From assembly GCA_028713675.1 (NCBI GenBank), contig JAQTNV010000015.1, forward strand, positions 1-64,000: 64,000 nucleotides of DNA. The letters are read 5' to 3'. The notes under the pieces are model-generated. The model had not been told where the DNA came from and ran no database searches. It was given only the letters and a program-made list of their open reading frames with translations. Made by a program: the position numbers and the translations under genes. Within the stretch, counting starts at the first letter, position 1. The number at the start of each line of letters is the position of its first letter. This document shows, piece by piece, positions 39,151 to 48,263 of this stretch. The DNA is from a bacterium. Lineage in GTDB: Bacteria > Desulfobacterota > JAPLJL01.

Positions 39151-42100
39151 CTACTTCGCGATCTTGTACAGCACCACCAGTTCATCGATGATCGGCGTCC
39201 GGGTCGGATCGGGGGTGGAAAGATCCACCCGGAACCGGAGGTCCGACCCCCGGGTGGTAAATGACTGCGAACGGTACGGTTCGAACTCATCCCAGGTTTT
39301 CCCGCCGTTATTGCTGAGATAAAATCGCGCCGTGCCGAAGGAAGCCGGCCCGTAAGCGGGCCGGACCTCGCCCTGGGCCACGTCGTTGGCCCCGGGATTG
39401 AGATTCTGTGATTGGGCCCTCTCCGGACTCAGATAATCGGAGGTCTCCCGGGAAAGCTGGAAGACGGACAGGCCCCGGGCCCCCGCAGCCAGGAACCCGT
39501 AATCGCCCCGCAGGGCCAGGGATCGGGCCTCGGCCTGCGCGATCGTCCGCAGGTAAACCGGCTGGGCCGGGTAGCTGTTGTTCACCACTTCGATCCCGCG
39601 GTTCGAAACCAGGTAGAGGTAATCCCCCCAGGCTTTCACTTCCCTGACCTGGGCCGCTCCCAGGAGATTGACGCTCCCGAGCGCCAGGGGATTGTCCGGA
39701 TCGGAAATATCGAAGAAAAGCAGTCCCGCGTCCCCGGCGGCCAGGTAGAGGTAATTACCCCGGGCGGCGGTCATCTGGGCCGACCCGGCGACCGCAATGG
39801 TCCTGACCGCCTGCGGGTGAACCGGGTCGATCACATTCACCACCACCAGGCCCTCGGTCCCGTCGGCCACAAACAGCCGGCCTCCGGAAAGGGAAAGCCC
39901 CCGGGCTTCATCCAGGCTGACGGTCGCGAGCGGGCTCGCCGGGGGATAGCGGGGATTGATGATCCGGAAGACCTTTACCCCGCCCGCCCCGTCGGCCACG
40001 AAAACCACGTTCCCCGACACCGCCAGGTCCTGGGCGGAGGTGGTGGCGATGGTCCCGATCGGCGGGGTGAGGGAATCGGGATAGGTCAGGTCGAAGATCT
40101 TGATCCCGCCCGCCCCGTCGGCCAGGAGCAGCGCGCTCCCGAAAACCGCGCTGGCCCGGGCCTCGGCGGTCTCCGCCACCGAGGTCAGCGCCGGCAGGGT
40201 GGGATCGGTCAGGTCCAGGGCCACCAGACCGTCGGATCCGTTGGCCAGGTAGCCGAAGTTCCGGTAGAGCGTGATCCCGCGGGCCTGATTCAGGGTCTGG
40301 CCGCTCAGGACCTGGGGATTGCCGACCAGATCGGCCGCCCCGATCACCCGCAGGCCCCCGCCCCCGTTGGAGGCAAAGACCCGGGAGCCGTCGGAGGCGA
40401 TCCGGTTCAGGTTTCCGAAAGCGGCGTAGCTGTTTATCTTCCGGGGCGATTCCGGTCCGGCCACGTTCACGATGGCCAGGCTATCCGAGCCGCAGGCCAG
40501 GTAGGCCAGAATCCCGCGGATCGCCAGGGAGGAAATCCCCTGGGTGCAGACCTTCAGGGTGGACCAGAGCTGGGGGTTTTTCGGATTGGAAATATTGATC
40601 AGGGCCAGATCCCCCGAATTGGTGCCCAGGAGCAGGAGATTTCCGTCCCGGGCCAGGGAAAGGGCGCCGATCACCGCCAGGGAAGCCAGCTTCGGCAGGG
40701 AGGTGGCCTCCGGGTTGGAAATATCCAGGACCACCAGGCCGGACTGGGAAAAAGCGGCGAAAAGATAATTGCCGGAGGCGTTCACGTCCACGCTCAGGTC
40801 GCCCCCCACCCCGGTGGTATAGGCGCTCAGGGTCTGGGGAAAAGTGGGATTGGTGATCCGGATGACGCGCGCCCCCCCCGAACCGTCGGCCAGGTAAAGG
40901 TAATTGCCGGATACCGAGAGCGCCCGGCCGGTCCCGGAACCAGGCAAGGTCAGGGTGCCGGTGACGAGCGGGGCGCGGGGTTCGCCCGCGTCCAGGACCG
41001 AAAGCCCGCCCGCCCCCGCGGCCAGGAGATACTTGCCCCAGCTGGCGAGGGAAACCGGGCCGGCCGCCAGCCCGGACCGGGGCACGGTGTAAACCAGCAC
41101 GGGATCGCCCGGGTAGGAAACGTCCAGGACCCGCAGGCCGGCCGAACCGTCGGCCAGAAAAATCATCTCATCCGCCGGCAGGATCCCCGCCGACTCGGCC
41201 GTGGAGGTAAAATATCCCCGTTCCGGCGGGATCCCCATCTGCAGGGCCAGGTAGCCTCCCGTAACGTTCCAGTCGGCGGTGGTGGTCTCGGTTTCTTCCA
41301 GGTCAGCGGTGGAGAAGTTCTCCCGGTAACGGTAGAAAATCTGGTAAACCTCGGTCCGGACGGTTTCCAGATTCCCCTGCTCGTCCCGGGAGAAGAATTT
41401 CAAAATGGTATCGGCATTGATCACGATGGTGGTGATCGGGCTGGGCGCGGAAAAGGTATTGGCCGCGGCGACCCCGGGTGCATTCCCGTCCATCGAGTAA
41501 TAGATCGTCGCGCCTTTTTCACTCTCCAGGGTGATCTTCTGGCTGGTGTAATAGACGTTCCCAGCCGGCAGGGCCCTGGTCACCGGGGGAACGGAGTCGA
41601 TCACGTAAACCTCCACGTTCTCGGCTTCCTGGTTAGTATTCGAATCCACCGCGAGGAAACGCAGAACGGTGGCCCCCTGCGCGGTGATCGGGATGGCGGA
41701 GCCGTCAATGTATTCCTCCGCGGGGTCTTTGGGATCGGGACTCGTGTTGTCGGTGGTGTAGTAGATGACGGCCGGCACCCCGCCCGCGGTCGAGGCGGAA
41801 AGTCTCACCTGCTGGGGCTGGTTATAATTGCCGCCCCGGGGATCCGCCTGGGTGAAGGGGGTCGCCCCGATCATGTAAATCGCTTCCTGGAGGGCCGAGG
41901 GGTTGCCGACCTCGTCCACGGCAAAATAGCGGATCCGGGTATGCCGGCCCACGCTGACCACCGCCTGGGTATTGGCGAGGCTGGTGCTCCCGCCCTGGTC
42001 GGCCCAGTTCATCGGGTCCAGGCTGGGTTCGGAACCGTCGACCGTGTAGTAGATCGTGGCCGACTCGCTGGCCAGGAGGGTCACGGAGATCGCCGCCAGG

Positions 42101-42795
42101 TAGCGCCCGGGTGCGGGGGAGGTGGTAACCGTGGGGACATTCAGGTCAATCCGGTAGCGCTCGGTCTTGATTTCCTCGGTGTTGCCGTTGGCGTCCACCG
42201 AGAAGAATTTCAGGGTGGTGAAACCCTCGTGGGTGATGTTGATCGGGCTGCCCGAAACGTAACGGGTGCTTGAGGTGGTCGGGTCGGATCCGTCCAGGGT
42301 GTAATAGGTGGCGGCCTCGGGATCATTCGGGATGAGCGCGACCGTGGTCGCGCCGGGATAGCTCTTCCCCGACGGCCGCGCGCTGGTGACCGGGGGCGCG
42401 TCGATCACGTAGGACTCGGTCTTGACCGCTTCCTGGTTTTCCTCCGCGTCGATCGAGAAGAATTTCAGGATGGTATCCTGGGTGATCTCGATCCCGGTGA
42501 CCGGGCTCTCTCCCTCCCGGGTGTTGGCCCGGCCCGGGCCCGGGGTCCGTCCGTCCACGGAATAGTAAATCACGGCCGGGCGGTTGGCGGTCAGGGTCAC
42601 GGTCGGTGGCGCCGCGTCGTTGTAAATTCCCCCCGGGGGAGCCGCGGTCGTGGACAGGATCAGCGCGGCCGGCTCGTTTTTATCATTATTACTGCCGCAG
42701 CCCGCGGCCAGGAGGCCGAAGGCCAGCGTGATCATCCCCAATCCGATCCCGGCCCGGAACCATCGCCCCGCCCGGTTCTGTTTTCCCATGCCCAT
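39151..42795 (-). CDS. Giant lipoprotein: chitobiase-C-like repeats plus LVIVD beta-propeller repeats
   Basis: The 1214-residue product starts with a signal peptide and lipobox (LLAAGCGS). Residues about 45-510 hold five CHB_HEX_C-like repeats, each with the hallmark YY(S/T)(V/M/L)DG then TILKFFS(V/I)DAxGN and TExYxI. Residues about 560-1130 hold many LVIVD-type units of about 43 residues (for example GLVVLDISNPEATSLPKLASL, SLAIVNVAGPESP) that build beta-propellers. A C-terminal beta domain (FYLSNNGGKTWDEFEPY) follows. Such proteins are surface-exposed and of unknown role; binding to polysaccharide or protein partners is plausible. The repeats are diverged at DNA level, so recent expansion is not evident. 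Confidence 0.82.
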   Translation of the reverse strand: MGMGKQNRAGRWFRAGIGLGMITLAFGLLAAGCGSNNDKNEPAALILSTTAAPPGGIYNDAAPPTVTLTANRPAVIYYSVDGRTPGPGRANTREGESPVTGIEITQDTILKFFSIDAEENQEAVKTESYVIDAPPVTSARPSGKSYPGATTVALIPNDPEAATYYTLDGSDPTTSSTRYVSGSPINITHEGFTTLKFFSVDANGNTEEIKTERYRIDLNVPTVTTSPAPGRYLAAISVTLLASESATIYYTVDGSEPSLDPMNWADQGGSTSLANTQAVVSVGRHTRIRYFAVDEVGNPSALQEAIYMIGATPFTQADPRGGNYNQPQQVRLSASTAGGVPAVIYYTTDNTSPDPKDPAEEYIDGSAIPITAQGATVLRFLAVDSNTNQEAENVEVYVIDSVPPVTRALPAGNVYYTSQKITLESEKGATIYYSMDGNAPGVAAANTFSAPSPITTIVINADTILKFFSRDEQGNLETVRTEVYQIFYRYRENFSTADLEETETTTADWNVTGGYLALQMGIPPERGYFTSTAESAGILPADEMIFLADGSAGLRVLDVSYPGDPVLVYTVPRSGLAAGPVSLASWGKYLLAAGAGGLSVLDAGEPRAPLVTGTLTLPGSGTGRALSVSGNYLYLADGSGGARVIRITNPTFPQTLSAYTTGVGGDLSVDVNASGNYLFAAFSQSGLVVLDISNPEATSLPKLASLAVIGALSLARDGNLLLLGTNSGDLALINISNPKNPQLWSTLKVCTQGISSLAIRGILAYLACGSDSLAIVNVAGPESPRKINSYAAFGNLNRIASDGSRVFASNGGGGLRVIGAADLVGNPQVLSGQTLNQARGITLYRNFGYLANGSDGLVALDLTDPTLPALTSVAETAEARASAVFGSALLLADGAGGIKIFDLTYPDSLTPPIGTIATTSAQDLAVSGNVVFVADGAGGVKVFRIINPRYPPASPLATVSLDEARGLSLSGGRLFVADGTEGLVVVNVIDPVHPQAVRTIAVAGSAQMTAARGNYLYLAAGDAGLLFFDISDPDNPLALGSVNLLGAAQVREVKAWGDYLYLVSNRGIEVVNNSYPAQPVYLRTIAQAEARSLALRGDYGFLAAGARGLSVFQLSRETSDYLSPERAQSQNLNPGANDVAQGEVRPAYGPASFGTARFYLSNNGGKTWDEFEPYRSQSFTTRGSDLRFRVDLSTPDPTRTPIIDELVVLYKIAK

Positions 42796-42800
42796 TATTT

Positions 42801-45164
42801 TTACTGGTAAATGCCCACTTGTAAAATGTCCATCTCGATCAGGGCGTTGATCCCCTTGGAAAAGAAGCGGAAAAGCTTGGCGTTCTTGGTCAGGGCCGCC
42901 CCGTCCTTGTTGGAAATCGCCTCCGGGAAAGTCAGGACCCCGCTGAAGGTGGGATCGGGGAAAAAGAAATAGTAGGGATCGACACAGGCATCCTTCATGT
43001 AAGCCAGCGTGGAGGAAGTGTTGCTCAGTCCCGCGGTGTCCTGGGTGTTGGTATTCAGGGGATCCAGGGTCACCTCGGTGGGCTCGCCGCCGACGTGGGG
43101 CCCGGTCGGGTAGGTATGCTCCCGGTCAAAGCAGTCCCAGGCGCCGTTCCCGGCCCCCTGGTGGTCCGGACCCACCCCGACGTCGTCGAATTTTTCCGAG
43201 GTCTCCCCGGCGTCGTGGCGCCGGTTCGCGTTGGCATCGATCCAGTCGAACATGAAATCCCCTTCCGGGCCGAAGTCCGCCGGCATCCCCAGGGAGCTGG
43301 ATTCGTCGATCTTCCCGTCCCGGTCGTTGTCGATCTTGTCGTTTCGGTTGGCCAGGGGATTAAAATCGTCATGAGCGGGGTCCGGGTTTTTATCCGCGTC
43401 GTATCCCGATTCCAGCGGGTCCGGGGTCCAGTCGTAACCCCAGTCGGAAAACGGCTCACATTCGCTGTCTTCAATAAAACTCAGGGTGTCCGTATCGTAC
43501 CAGGGCACCATCCGCCGCAGGGAGGTGGGGTTTTCGAAAAACTGCGACAGCCGGATTTCCGGGTAGGGAATCCCGAAAGTGGTCAGGAAGGCCTTGATCT
43601 GGGTCTCGCTCATCCCGCCCCCGGGAATCACGGAGCTGAAGAGCAGGGCGTCGGGCCCCTCGATATTTTTCGAGAACACATCCAAAACGTTCATCATCAT
43701 GACCAGGTTCGAGCCAAAGGATAATCTTCCCTGTTCCAGGATCATCTCCGTCCCGATCGGCTCGCCGGAATCAAACTTGCCGTTCCCTTCGCCCGAGTCC
43801 GGCCCCACCTTGGCCCAGGAGTCGTTCCACCTGCCGTTGAGATTCAGGTCCTGGTAGGGCTCGCCGCGGTCATATTTCCCGTTGCCCTCCGTCCCGTCGG
43901 TGTCCGGAGCCGTGTAGTTGCCGTCCCCCGGGCAGATCCCGTCCGCGCCGCAATCCTCGAAGGGTTCGTAAGGGTCCCCGTTCGGGAACTTGGAGATGTC
44001 GGGAGGGCAGACCCCGTCCTTCCCGCAATCCCAGTAACGGAGCAGGTGCCAGGACTGGTTGGAGGTTTCGTTAATCAGGTTGGTAAACCCGGCCTTATAC
44101 GCCCCCAGGCCCGCCACGATCGCCGCCTGCGCCTGGAGGAGCCGGGTTTTTCCCGTCTCCCCGTTGGGCCCGGAGAGGTTCAGGTATTCGGGATCGGCAA
44201 TCATTTTTTGGATAAGTTCCTTAATGGCGGAATCCATGAGCCCGCGGGTGCCGAAGATGGCGTTGGAGGAGAACGACATGGAGGGCAAACTCATGTTGAG
44301 CATCCCGTTGAAGGAAAGCGCCATCGAAATCCCGCCGGTGATCATCTGCATCACGCCCACGAGGACATTCACCTCGGTCAAGTCGTGGCTGCCGAAGAAA
44401 TTCATGGTGATGGACTCGTTGTCGGTGGTGTCGGGATCGTCGTCCAGGAGATGAATCAGAAAGTTGTTCTCGATGAAAAAATTGAAATTATCCGGGGCGA
44501 ACTCCTGCACATAGGCCAGCTGGTTCCGGATGGAGGCGACGGTGGTGTCGAGGATGTTGCCGACCAGTTCCGGGGTCAGGCTTACCCCGCTCCCGCCGCC
44601 GGAGACGAGATCCCGGAGGGCCAGGGCCATGCCCACCAGGGCGAGGGCGTAATTGCCTTCCACCGAGCAGACATTGGCCGTCAGGGAGCGGCTGAGGCAA
44701 TCCTGGATGTCCAGGAGCGTGACCTCATCGGTGGTGGAGCCGGGATAACCGACCCGAAAGTCCCCGTGGTGAACAGCGGCCAGGGAAGAACTGAAACAGG
44801 CCTCGCGCGCCCCCGACCCGGGGTTAAGTGTGACCTCCCAATCCCGGGTGATGCTGTCGCCCTGGTTGTTCGTTACGGTCAGGTTGACCTGGTAGGTGGC
44901 CGACCCGCAGCCGAAAAAGGTGTATTCCGCGCCGTTCCCGGCCGCGTCCCCGCTCCGGGTCCACTGGTAATGCAGCCCCGTGCCGGCCTCGTCGCGGCTT
45001 TCCACCGTGCAGGAGAAAACCTGGGACTGGCCTTCGGTCAGGGTCACCGTTTCCCCCTGCGGTTGGCACTGGGTTAATTTGAGCGGTTTATTGGACCCCT
45101 GGCACCCCGCGCTGAACCCGCAGAACCCCAGGGAGATGACCAAAAGGACCATCGTCTTTTTCAT
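42801..45164 (-). CDS. Lipoprotein with PKD-like domain and calcium-binding-like Asp repeats
   Basis: The 787-residue product has a signal peptide and lipobox (GFSAGCQG, Cys21). Residues about 35-115 look like a PKD/Ig-like domain (GQSQVFSCTVES, LHYQWTRSG, YQVNLTVTNNQGDS). A long helical middle follows. Residues about 400-700 contain many Asp/Asn/Gly-rich loops like those of thrombospondin type 3 or dockerin calcium sites (NRNDKIDNDRDGKIDE, DANANRRHDAGE, GNGKYDRGEPYQDLNLNGRW). It ends with DILQVGIYQ. The function is unknown; it is probably a cell-surface, calcium-stabilised protein. It is the first of four adjacent lipoprotein genes, only 5 bp before the giant lipoprotein gene. Confidence 0.75.
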   Translation of the reverse strand: MKKTMVLLVISLGFCGFSAGCQGSNKPLKLTQCQPQGETVTLTEGQSQVFSCTVESRDEAGTGLHYQWTRSGDAAGNGAEYTFFGCGSATYQVNLTVTNNQGDSITRDWEVTLNPGSGAREACFSSSLAAVHHGDFRVGYPGSTTDEVTLLDIQDCLSRSLTANVCSVEGNYALALVGMALALRDLVSGGGSGVSLTPELVGNILDTTVASIRNQLAYVQEFAPDNFNFFIENNFLIHLLDDDPDTTDNESITMNFFGSHDLTEVNVLVGVMQMITGGISMALSFNGMLNMSLPSMSFSSNAIFGTRGLMDSAIKELIQKMIADPEYLNLSGPNGETGKTRLLQAQAAIVAGLGAYKAGFTNLINETSNQSWHLLRYWDCGKDGVCPPDISKFPNGDPYEPFEDCGADGICPGDGNYTAPDTDGTEGNGKYDRGEPYQDLNLNGRWNDSWAKVGPDSGEGNGKFDSGEPIGTEMILEQGRLSFGSNLVMMMNVLDVFSKNIEGPDALLFSSVIPGGGMSETQIKAFLTTFGIPYPEIRLSQFFENPTSLRRMVPWYDTDTLSFIEDSECEPFSDWGYDWTPDPLESGYDADKNPDPAHDDFNPLANRNDKIDNDRDGKIDESSSLGMPADFGPEGDFMFDWIDANANRRHDAGETSEKFDDVGVGPDHQGAGNGAWDCFDREHTYPTGPHVGGEPTEVTLDPLNTNTQDTAGLSNTSSTLAYMKDACVDPYYFFFPDPTFSGVLTFPEAISNKDGAALTKNAKLFRFFSKGINALIEMDILQVGIYQ

Positions 45165-45253
45165 TATTGTTTACTCCCAAGCTTGGTAATGGCACGCTTT
45201 TTAGTAATTTTCATTGCTGGGGGTGAGACTGTCAATCCTTCGGGCTCCGCCTT

Positions 45254-45398
45254 CGCAAAGAGCAAGGGGCATAGAGCAGAGGACATAGAACAAAAAGAAA
45301 AGATAAGGTTTGTCGGGTTTATCGTGTTCCTTTCAATATTAGGGATAGAGGGTTTGTTTTATTCCTCATTCCCTGCTCTATGCTCGATATACTTTGCC
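45254..45398. repeat. Inverted heptamer arrays before panB
   Basis: In the 476-bp gap 45165-45640 the left arm (45254-45295) has GCAAAGA, GCAAGGG, GCATAGA and GCAGAGG words, and the right arm (45370-45398) has CCCTGCT, CTATGCT and CTTTGCC words. A few 9-bp words (TTTATCGTG) lie between. The rest of the gap holds no recognisable gene apart from the panB leader hairpin. Confidence 0.65.
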
Positions 45399-45589
45399 TT
45401 TCCGGCCCTTCTCGCTTTTCTAATACTTTCACCCTAGCTTATCTTAATTCTTGCCGTATCCGCCAAAAGAGACTTGCCATCGGGAAAAATCTTGTGATAG
45501 GATTCATTCACCGCTTGGATCCGCGTCCAGATCGCGGACCGAGACGGGGGGCATAAAGTAAAATTCTTGGCTATTTTCGAAGGAGAACT

Positions 45590-45622
45590 GCCTTCCGTTT
45601 CTTTTCTGCGGAGGGCTTTTTT
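45590..45622 (+). terminator. Terminator-like hairpin in the panB leader
   Basis: GCCTTCCG (45590-45597) pairs with CGGAGGGC (45609-45616), with one wobble pair, and is followed by six T residues, 19 bp before the panB ATG. It could end upstream transcription or act as an attenuator of the pantothenate genes. No leader peptide or known riboswitch was recognised. Confidence 0.55.
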
Positions 45623-45640
45623 GCTTCCAGAGGAGGGGTG

Positions 45641-46450
45641 ATGAAAATAACCGTTCCGATGATCGCCAAGCTGAAAGCCGAAGGGCGGAAGATCACCATG
45701 GTCACCGCCTACGATTTCCCCACCGCCGCCATTGCCGACGCCGCGGGCATCGACATGATTCTCGTCGGTGATTCCGTGGGAAACGTGGTCCTGGGTTATT
45801 CGAGCACCATCCCGGTGACCATGGATGAAACCATCCATCACACCCGGGCCGCTTCCCGGGGGCGCAAGAACGCCCTCCTGATTGCCGACCTGCCTTTTCT
45901 CTCCTACCAGGTAAGCCACGAGGAAGCCATCCGGAATTCCGGCCGGTGCCTGAAGGAAGCCGACGCCGAGGCGGTCAAGCTCGAGGGCGGGGAACGGGTG
46001 GCCCGGACGATCGAGGCCATTGTCTCCGCCGACATCCCGGTCATGGCCCATATCGGCCTCACCCCCCAGTCGGTCCACGCCTTCGGGGGCTTCCGGGTCC
46101 AGGGGCGGGGCGACGACGCCCGCCGCCGGCTCCTGGCCGACGCCCAGGCGGTGGAAGCCGCCGGGGCTTTCAGCGTGGTCCTGGAAGCCATCCCCGGCGA
46201 TCTGGCCCGGGAGATCACAGAAACGATTCACATCCCCACCATCGGGATCGGGGCCGGCCCCCATTGTTCCGGGCAGGTCCTGGTTTTCCACGACCTGGTG
46301 GGCCTTTCCGACCGCAAGGTTCCAAGCTTCGTGAAGAAGTACGCCGATCTCAACGGAATCGCGGTCAAAGCGGTGGCGCAGTTTGTTTCGGAGGTTCAGG
46401 CAGGCACGTTCCCGGACGAAGCGCACACCTACAAGTCAGAAAAGAAGTAG
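45641..46450 (+). CDS. panB: 3-methyl-2-oxobutanoate hydroxymethyltransferase (PanB)
   Basis: PanB makes ketopantoate from ketoisovalerate and methylene-tetrahydrofolate, the first step of pantothenate synthesis. The 269-residue product carries the family motifs: MVTAYDFPTAAIADAAGIDMILVGDS, the metal-binding Asp residues, EGGERVARTIEAIVSADIPVMAHIGLTPQSV, and the catalytic region VLEAIPGDLAREITETIHIPTIGIGAG. ATG 45641 follows AGGAGG by 4 nt; a GTG immediately before it is too close. It is the first of panB-panC-panD. The gap to panC (193 bp) is filled with repeats. Confidence 0.96.
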   Translation: MKITVPMIAKLKAEGRKITMVTAYDFPTAAIADAAGIDMILVGDSVGNVVLGYSSTIPVTMDETIHHTRAASRGRKNALLIADLPFLSYQVSHEEAIRNSGRCLKEADAEAVKLEGGERVARTIEAIVSADIPVMAHIGLTPQSVHAFGGFRVQGRGDDARRRLLADAQAVEAAGAFSVVLEAIPGDLAREITETIHIPTIGIGAGPHCSGQVLVFHDLVGLSDRKVPSFVKKYADLNGIAVKAVAQFVSEVQAGTFPDEAHTYKSEKK

Positions 46451-46469
46451 GCGGTAAGCAGATAAAACA

Positions 46470-46637
46470 GAAAAAAGGTCAAAGGTGAAAGCTCAAAGGG
46501 AATATTGTCTATCGGGTCTATCGTGTTCTTTGGGTTCATTGTGTCGGTTTAAACTTTTTCTTTGACACGATAGACACTATGGACTCAATAGACTCAATGG
46601 ACGCTTTTTATCTATGACCCATGACCTATAACCGATA
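46470..46637. repeat. Nonamer and heptamer arrays between panB and panC
   Basis: Heptamers GTCAAAG, GTGAAAG and CTCAAAG run at 46480-46501. A nonamer left arm (TCTATCGGG, TCTATCGTG, 46506-46545) and right arm (GACACGATA, GACACTATG, GACTCAATA, GACTCAATG, 46564-46602) form an inverted pair like 11644-11758. Heptamers CTATGAC, CCATGAC and CTATAAC follow at 46612-46632. Confidence 0.75.
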
Positions 46638-46643
46638 TTGAAT

Positions 46644-47504
46644 ATGGAAATTATTAACGACATTCACCAGATGCAGAAAAAGGCGGAGGCGGTCCGGAAC
46701 TCCGGGAAGACCATCGCCTTCGTTCCCACCATGGGCTACCTGCACGCCGGACACCTCGCCCTGATGCGGGCCGGGCGCCAGCGCGCCGATGTCCTGGTGG
46801 TGAGCATCTTCGTCAATCCCGCCCAGTTCGGCCCCAAGGAGGATTTCGGCTCCTATCCCCGCGACCTGGACCGGGATTCCGCCCTCTGCCGGGAAGCCGG
46901 GGTGGACATCATTTTCCATCCGGCCGCCGAGGACATTTACCCCCGCGGCTACCAGACCTACATCGAGGTGGAAAAGCTCTCCCACGGGCTCTGCGGGGAT
47001 TTCCGGCCCGGTCACTTCCGCGGGGTCGCCACCGTGGTGGCCAAGCTCTTCCACCTGGTCAAGCCTCACCTGGCCGTTTTCGGCCAGAAGGACTACCAGC
47101 AGCTGGCCGTCATCCGCCGAATGGTCGCGGACCTGAACCTCGACATTGAAATCGTGGGCTATCCCACCGTCCGGGAAACCGACGGCCTGGCCATGAGCTC
47201 CCGGAACACTTACCTGAATGCCGCCGAGCGCCAGTCGGCCCTGGCCCTTTCCCGCTCCCTGGAACAGGCCCAACAGATGCTCCAGGAAGGCGAGCGGGCG
47301 CCCGGCCGGATCGAGCAGGCGGTGCGCGAGACGATCAGCCGGGAACCGGCGACCGAGATTGAATATGTCAGGGTCTGCCACCCTGACAGTCTGTCCGAGC
47401 TCAAATGGGTGGAAAATTCCGCCCTCCTGGCCCTCGCGGTCCGGGTGGGCAAAACCCGTTTGATTGATAACCGCATTATCACTACCAAACCAGGAGGGGA
47501 ATGA
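46644..47504 (+). CDS. panC: Pantothenate synthetase (PanC)
   Basis: PanC joins pantoate and beta-alanine with ATP. The 286-residue product contains the ATP-binding HxGH-type motif [29 protein letters not shown], the [19 protein letters not shown] pantoate site, [14 protein letters not shown] and a KMSK-like [11 protein letters not shown] 46644 is favoured; a TTG two codons earlier (46638) is an alternative. There is no strong Shine-Dalgarno, as the upstream DNA is repeat array. The 3' end touches panD. Confidence 0.96.
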   Translation: MEIINDIHQMQKKAEAVRNSGKTIAFVPTMGYLHAGHLALMRAGRQRADVLVVSIFVNPAQFGPKEDFGSYPRDLDRDSALCREAGVDIIFHPAAEDIYPRGYQTYIEVEKLSHGLCGDFRPGHFRGVATVVAKLFHLVKPHLAVFGQKDYQQLAVIRRMVADLNLDIEIVGYPTVRETDGLAMSSRNTYLNAAERQSALALSRSLEQAQQMLQEGERAPGRIEQAVRETISREPATEIEYVRVCHPDSLSELKWVENSALLALAVRVGKTRLIDNRIITTKPGGE

Positions 47505-47875
47505 TGGAAAGGATGATGCTCAAGGGCAAGATTCACCGGGCCACGGTGACTGACGCTAATCTCGATTACGAAGGCAGTATCACGGTGGACCGGAAGCTGA
47601 TGGAGGCCGCCGATATCCTGGAGTTCGAGCAGGTCCACATCTACGACGTCTCCAACGGCAACCGTTTCGAGACCTACTGCATCCCCGGCCCGCCGGGGAG
47701 CGGAACCATCTGCCTGAACGGGGCGGCCGCCCGCATGGTCAGCCGGGGCGACCTGGTCATCATCGCGGCCTACGGGCTCATGAACGCCGAGGAAATCCGG
47801 AGCCACCAGCCCAAGCTGGTCTACGTGGACGCCCAGAACCGGATCGTCAAGGTGGCGAATAAGAGAGTTGCGTAG
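47504..47875 (+). CDS. panD: Aspartate 1-decarboxylase (PanD)
   Basis: PanD makes beta-alanine from aspartate for PanC. The precursor (about 123 residues) has the self-cleavage site Gly-Ser in [10 protein letters not shown], which creates the pyruvoyl group, and the family pattern [16 protein letters not shown] and [26 protein letters not shown] lies at 47492-47497; ATG codons at 47501, 47504 and 47513 are possible starts, and 47504 has the best spacing. It overlaps the end of panC, so the two are translationally coupled. Confidence 0.95.
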   Translation: MERMMLKGKIHRATVTDANLDYEGSITVDRKLMEAADILEFEQVHIYDVSNGNRFETYCIPGPPGSGTICLNGAAARMVSRGDLVIIAAYGLMNAEEIRSHQPKLVYVDAQNRIVKVANKRVA

Positions 47876-47880
47876 TAACC

Positions 47881-47970
47881 AGGAGATAGCAGATAGGAGA
47901 TGGAAGATGGGGAAAAGCCAAAAGGCTTTTTCCTACCCTATCTCCGATCTCCCATCTCCGATCTCCCATG
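47881..47970. repeat. Inverted heptamer arrays forming one long hairpin
   Basis: The left arm repeats GAGATAG, CAGATAG, GAGATGG and AAGATGG. The right arm repeats CTATCTC, CGATCTC and CCATCTC. They meet at GGAAAAGCC-AAAA-GGCTTTTTCC, so nearly the whole 90 bp can fold into one imperfect hairpin behind panD. Confidence 0.75.
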
Positions 47971-47983
47971 AATAAGGAGCGTC

Positions 47984-48154
47984 ATGCCCAAAAAAGAAGT
48001 CAAGCTTGATGCGAAAAAGCTGAAGGTTTTCAAGATCCGCAACCGCGGGGGCTACGCCGCCATTTACCAGAACAACCTGACCGAGGGCCCGACCTCCGCC
48101 CAGGCGGTTTCCCGGATGCTGAAGGCGGTGGCCCGGAAGCCGAAGAAAAAATAG
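47984..48154 (+). CDS. Small basic protein of unknown function (56 residues)
   Basis: An ATG at 47984 with AAGGAG 5 nt upstream opens a 56-codon frame ending in TAG 48152-48154. The product is very basic, with lysine-rich ends (MPKKEVKLDAKKLKVFKI and ARKPKKK) and a middle reading RNRGGYAAIYQNN. It has no cysteines, signal peptide or membrane helix. Such features would suit a nucleic-acid-binding or ribosome-associated protein, but no family is recognised. Codon use matches neighbouring genes, which supports a real gene. Confidence 0.6.
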   Translation: MPKKEVKLDAKKLKVFKIRNRGGYAAIYQNNLTEGPTSAQAVSRMLKAVARKPKKK

Positions 48155-48224
48155 CCGTTCTCCCGCCCCTCCCCCGAAGTCATATATCCTTATATAATGT
48201 CAGGTAACTGATTTTTTTATTAAA

Positions 48225-48256
48225 TGTCATGCTGAGCGTCAGCGAAGCGACTGGGG
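48225..48256. repeat. Dispersed CATGCTGAGCG repeat copy
   Basis: GTCATGCTGAGCG followed by TCAGCGAAGCGACTG is a copy of the dispersed repeat also seen at 16221-16255 and in inverted, diverged form near 59060-59215. Confidence 0.5.
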
Positions 48257-48263
48257 TTTCTTT

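Noticed and set aside
39412..42273. 953-residue frame antisense to the giant lipoprotein
   Set aside because: Low-complexity composition (Gly, Arg, Asp, His), no recognisable domain, and the sense strand encodes a lipoprotein with clear repeats.
45434..46426. 330-residue frame antisense to panB, extending into the gap before it
   Set aside because: Most of it mirrors panB. The end outside panB (45434-45600) reads somewhat protein-like but has no start or recognised family, so a gene remnant cannot be supported.
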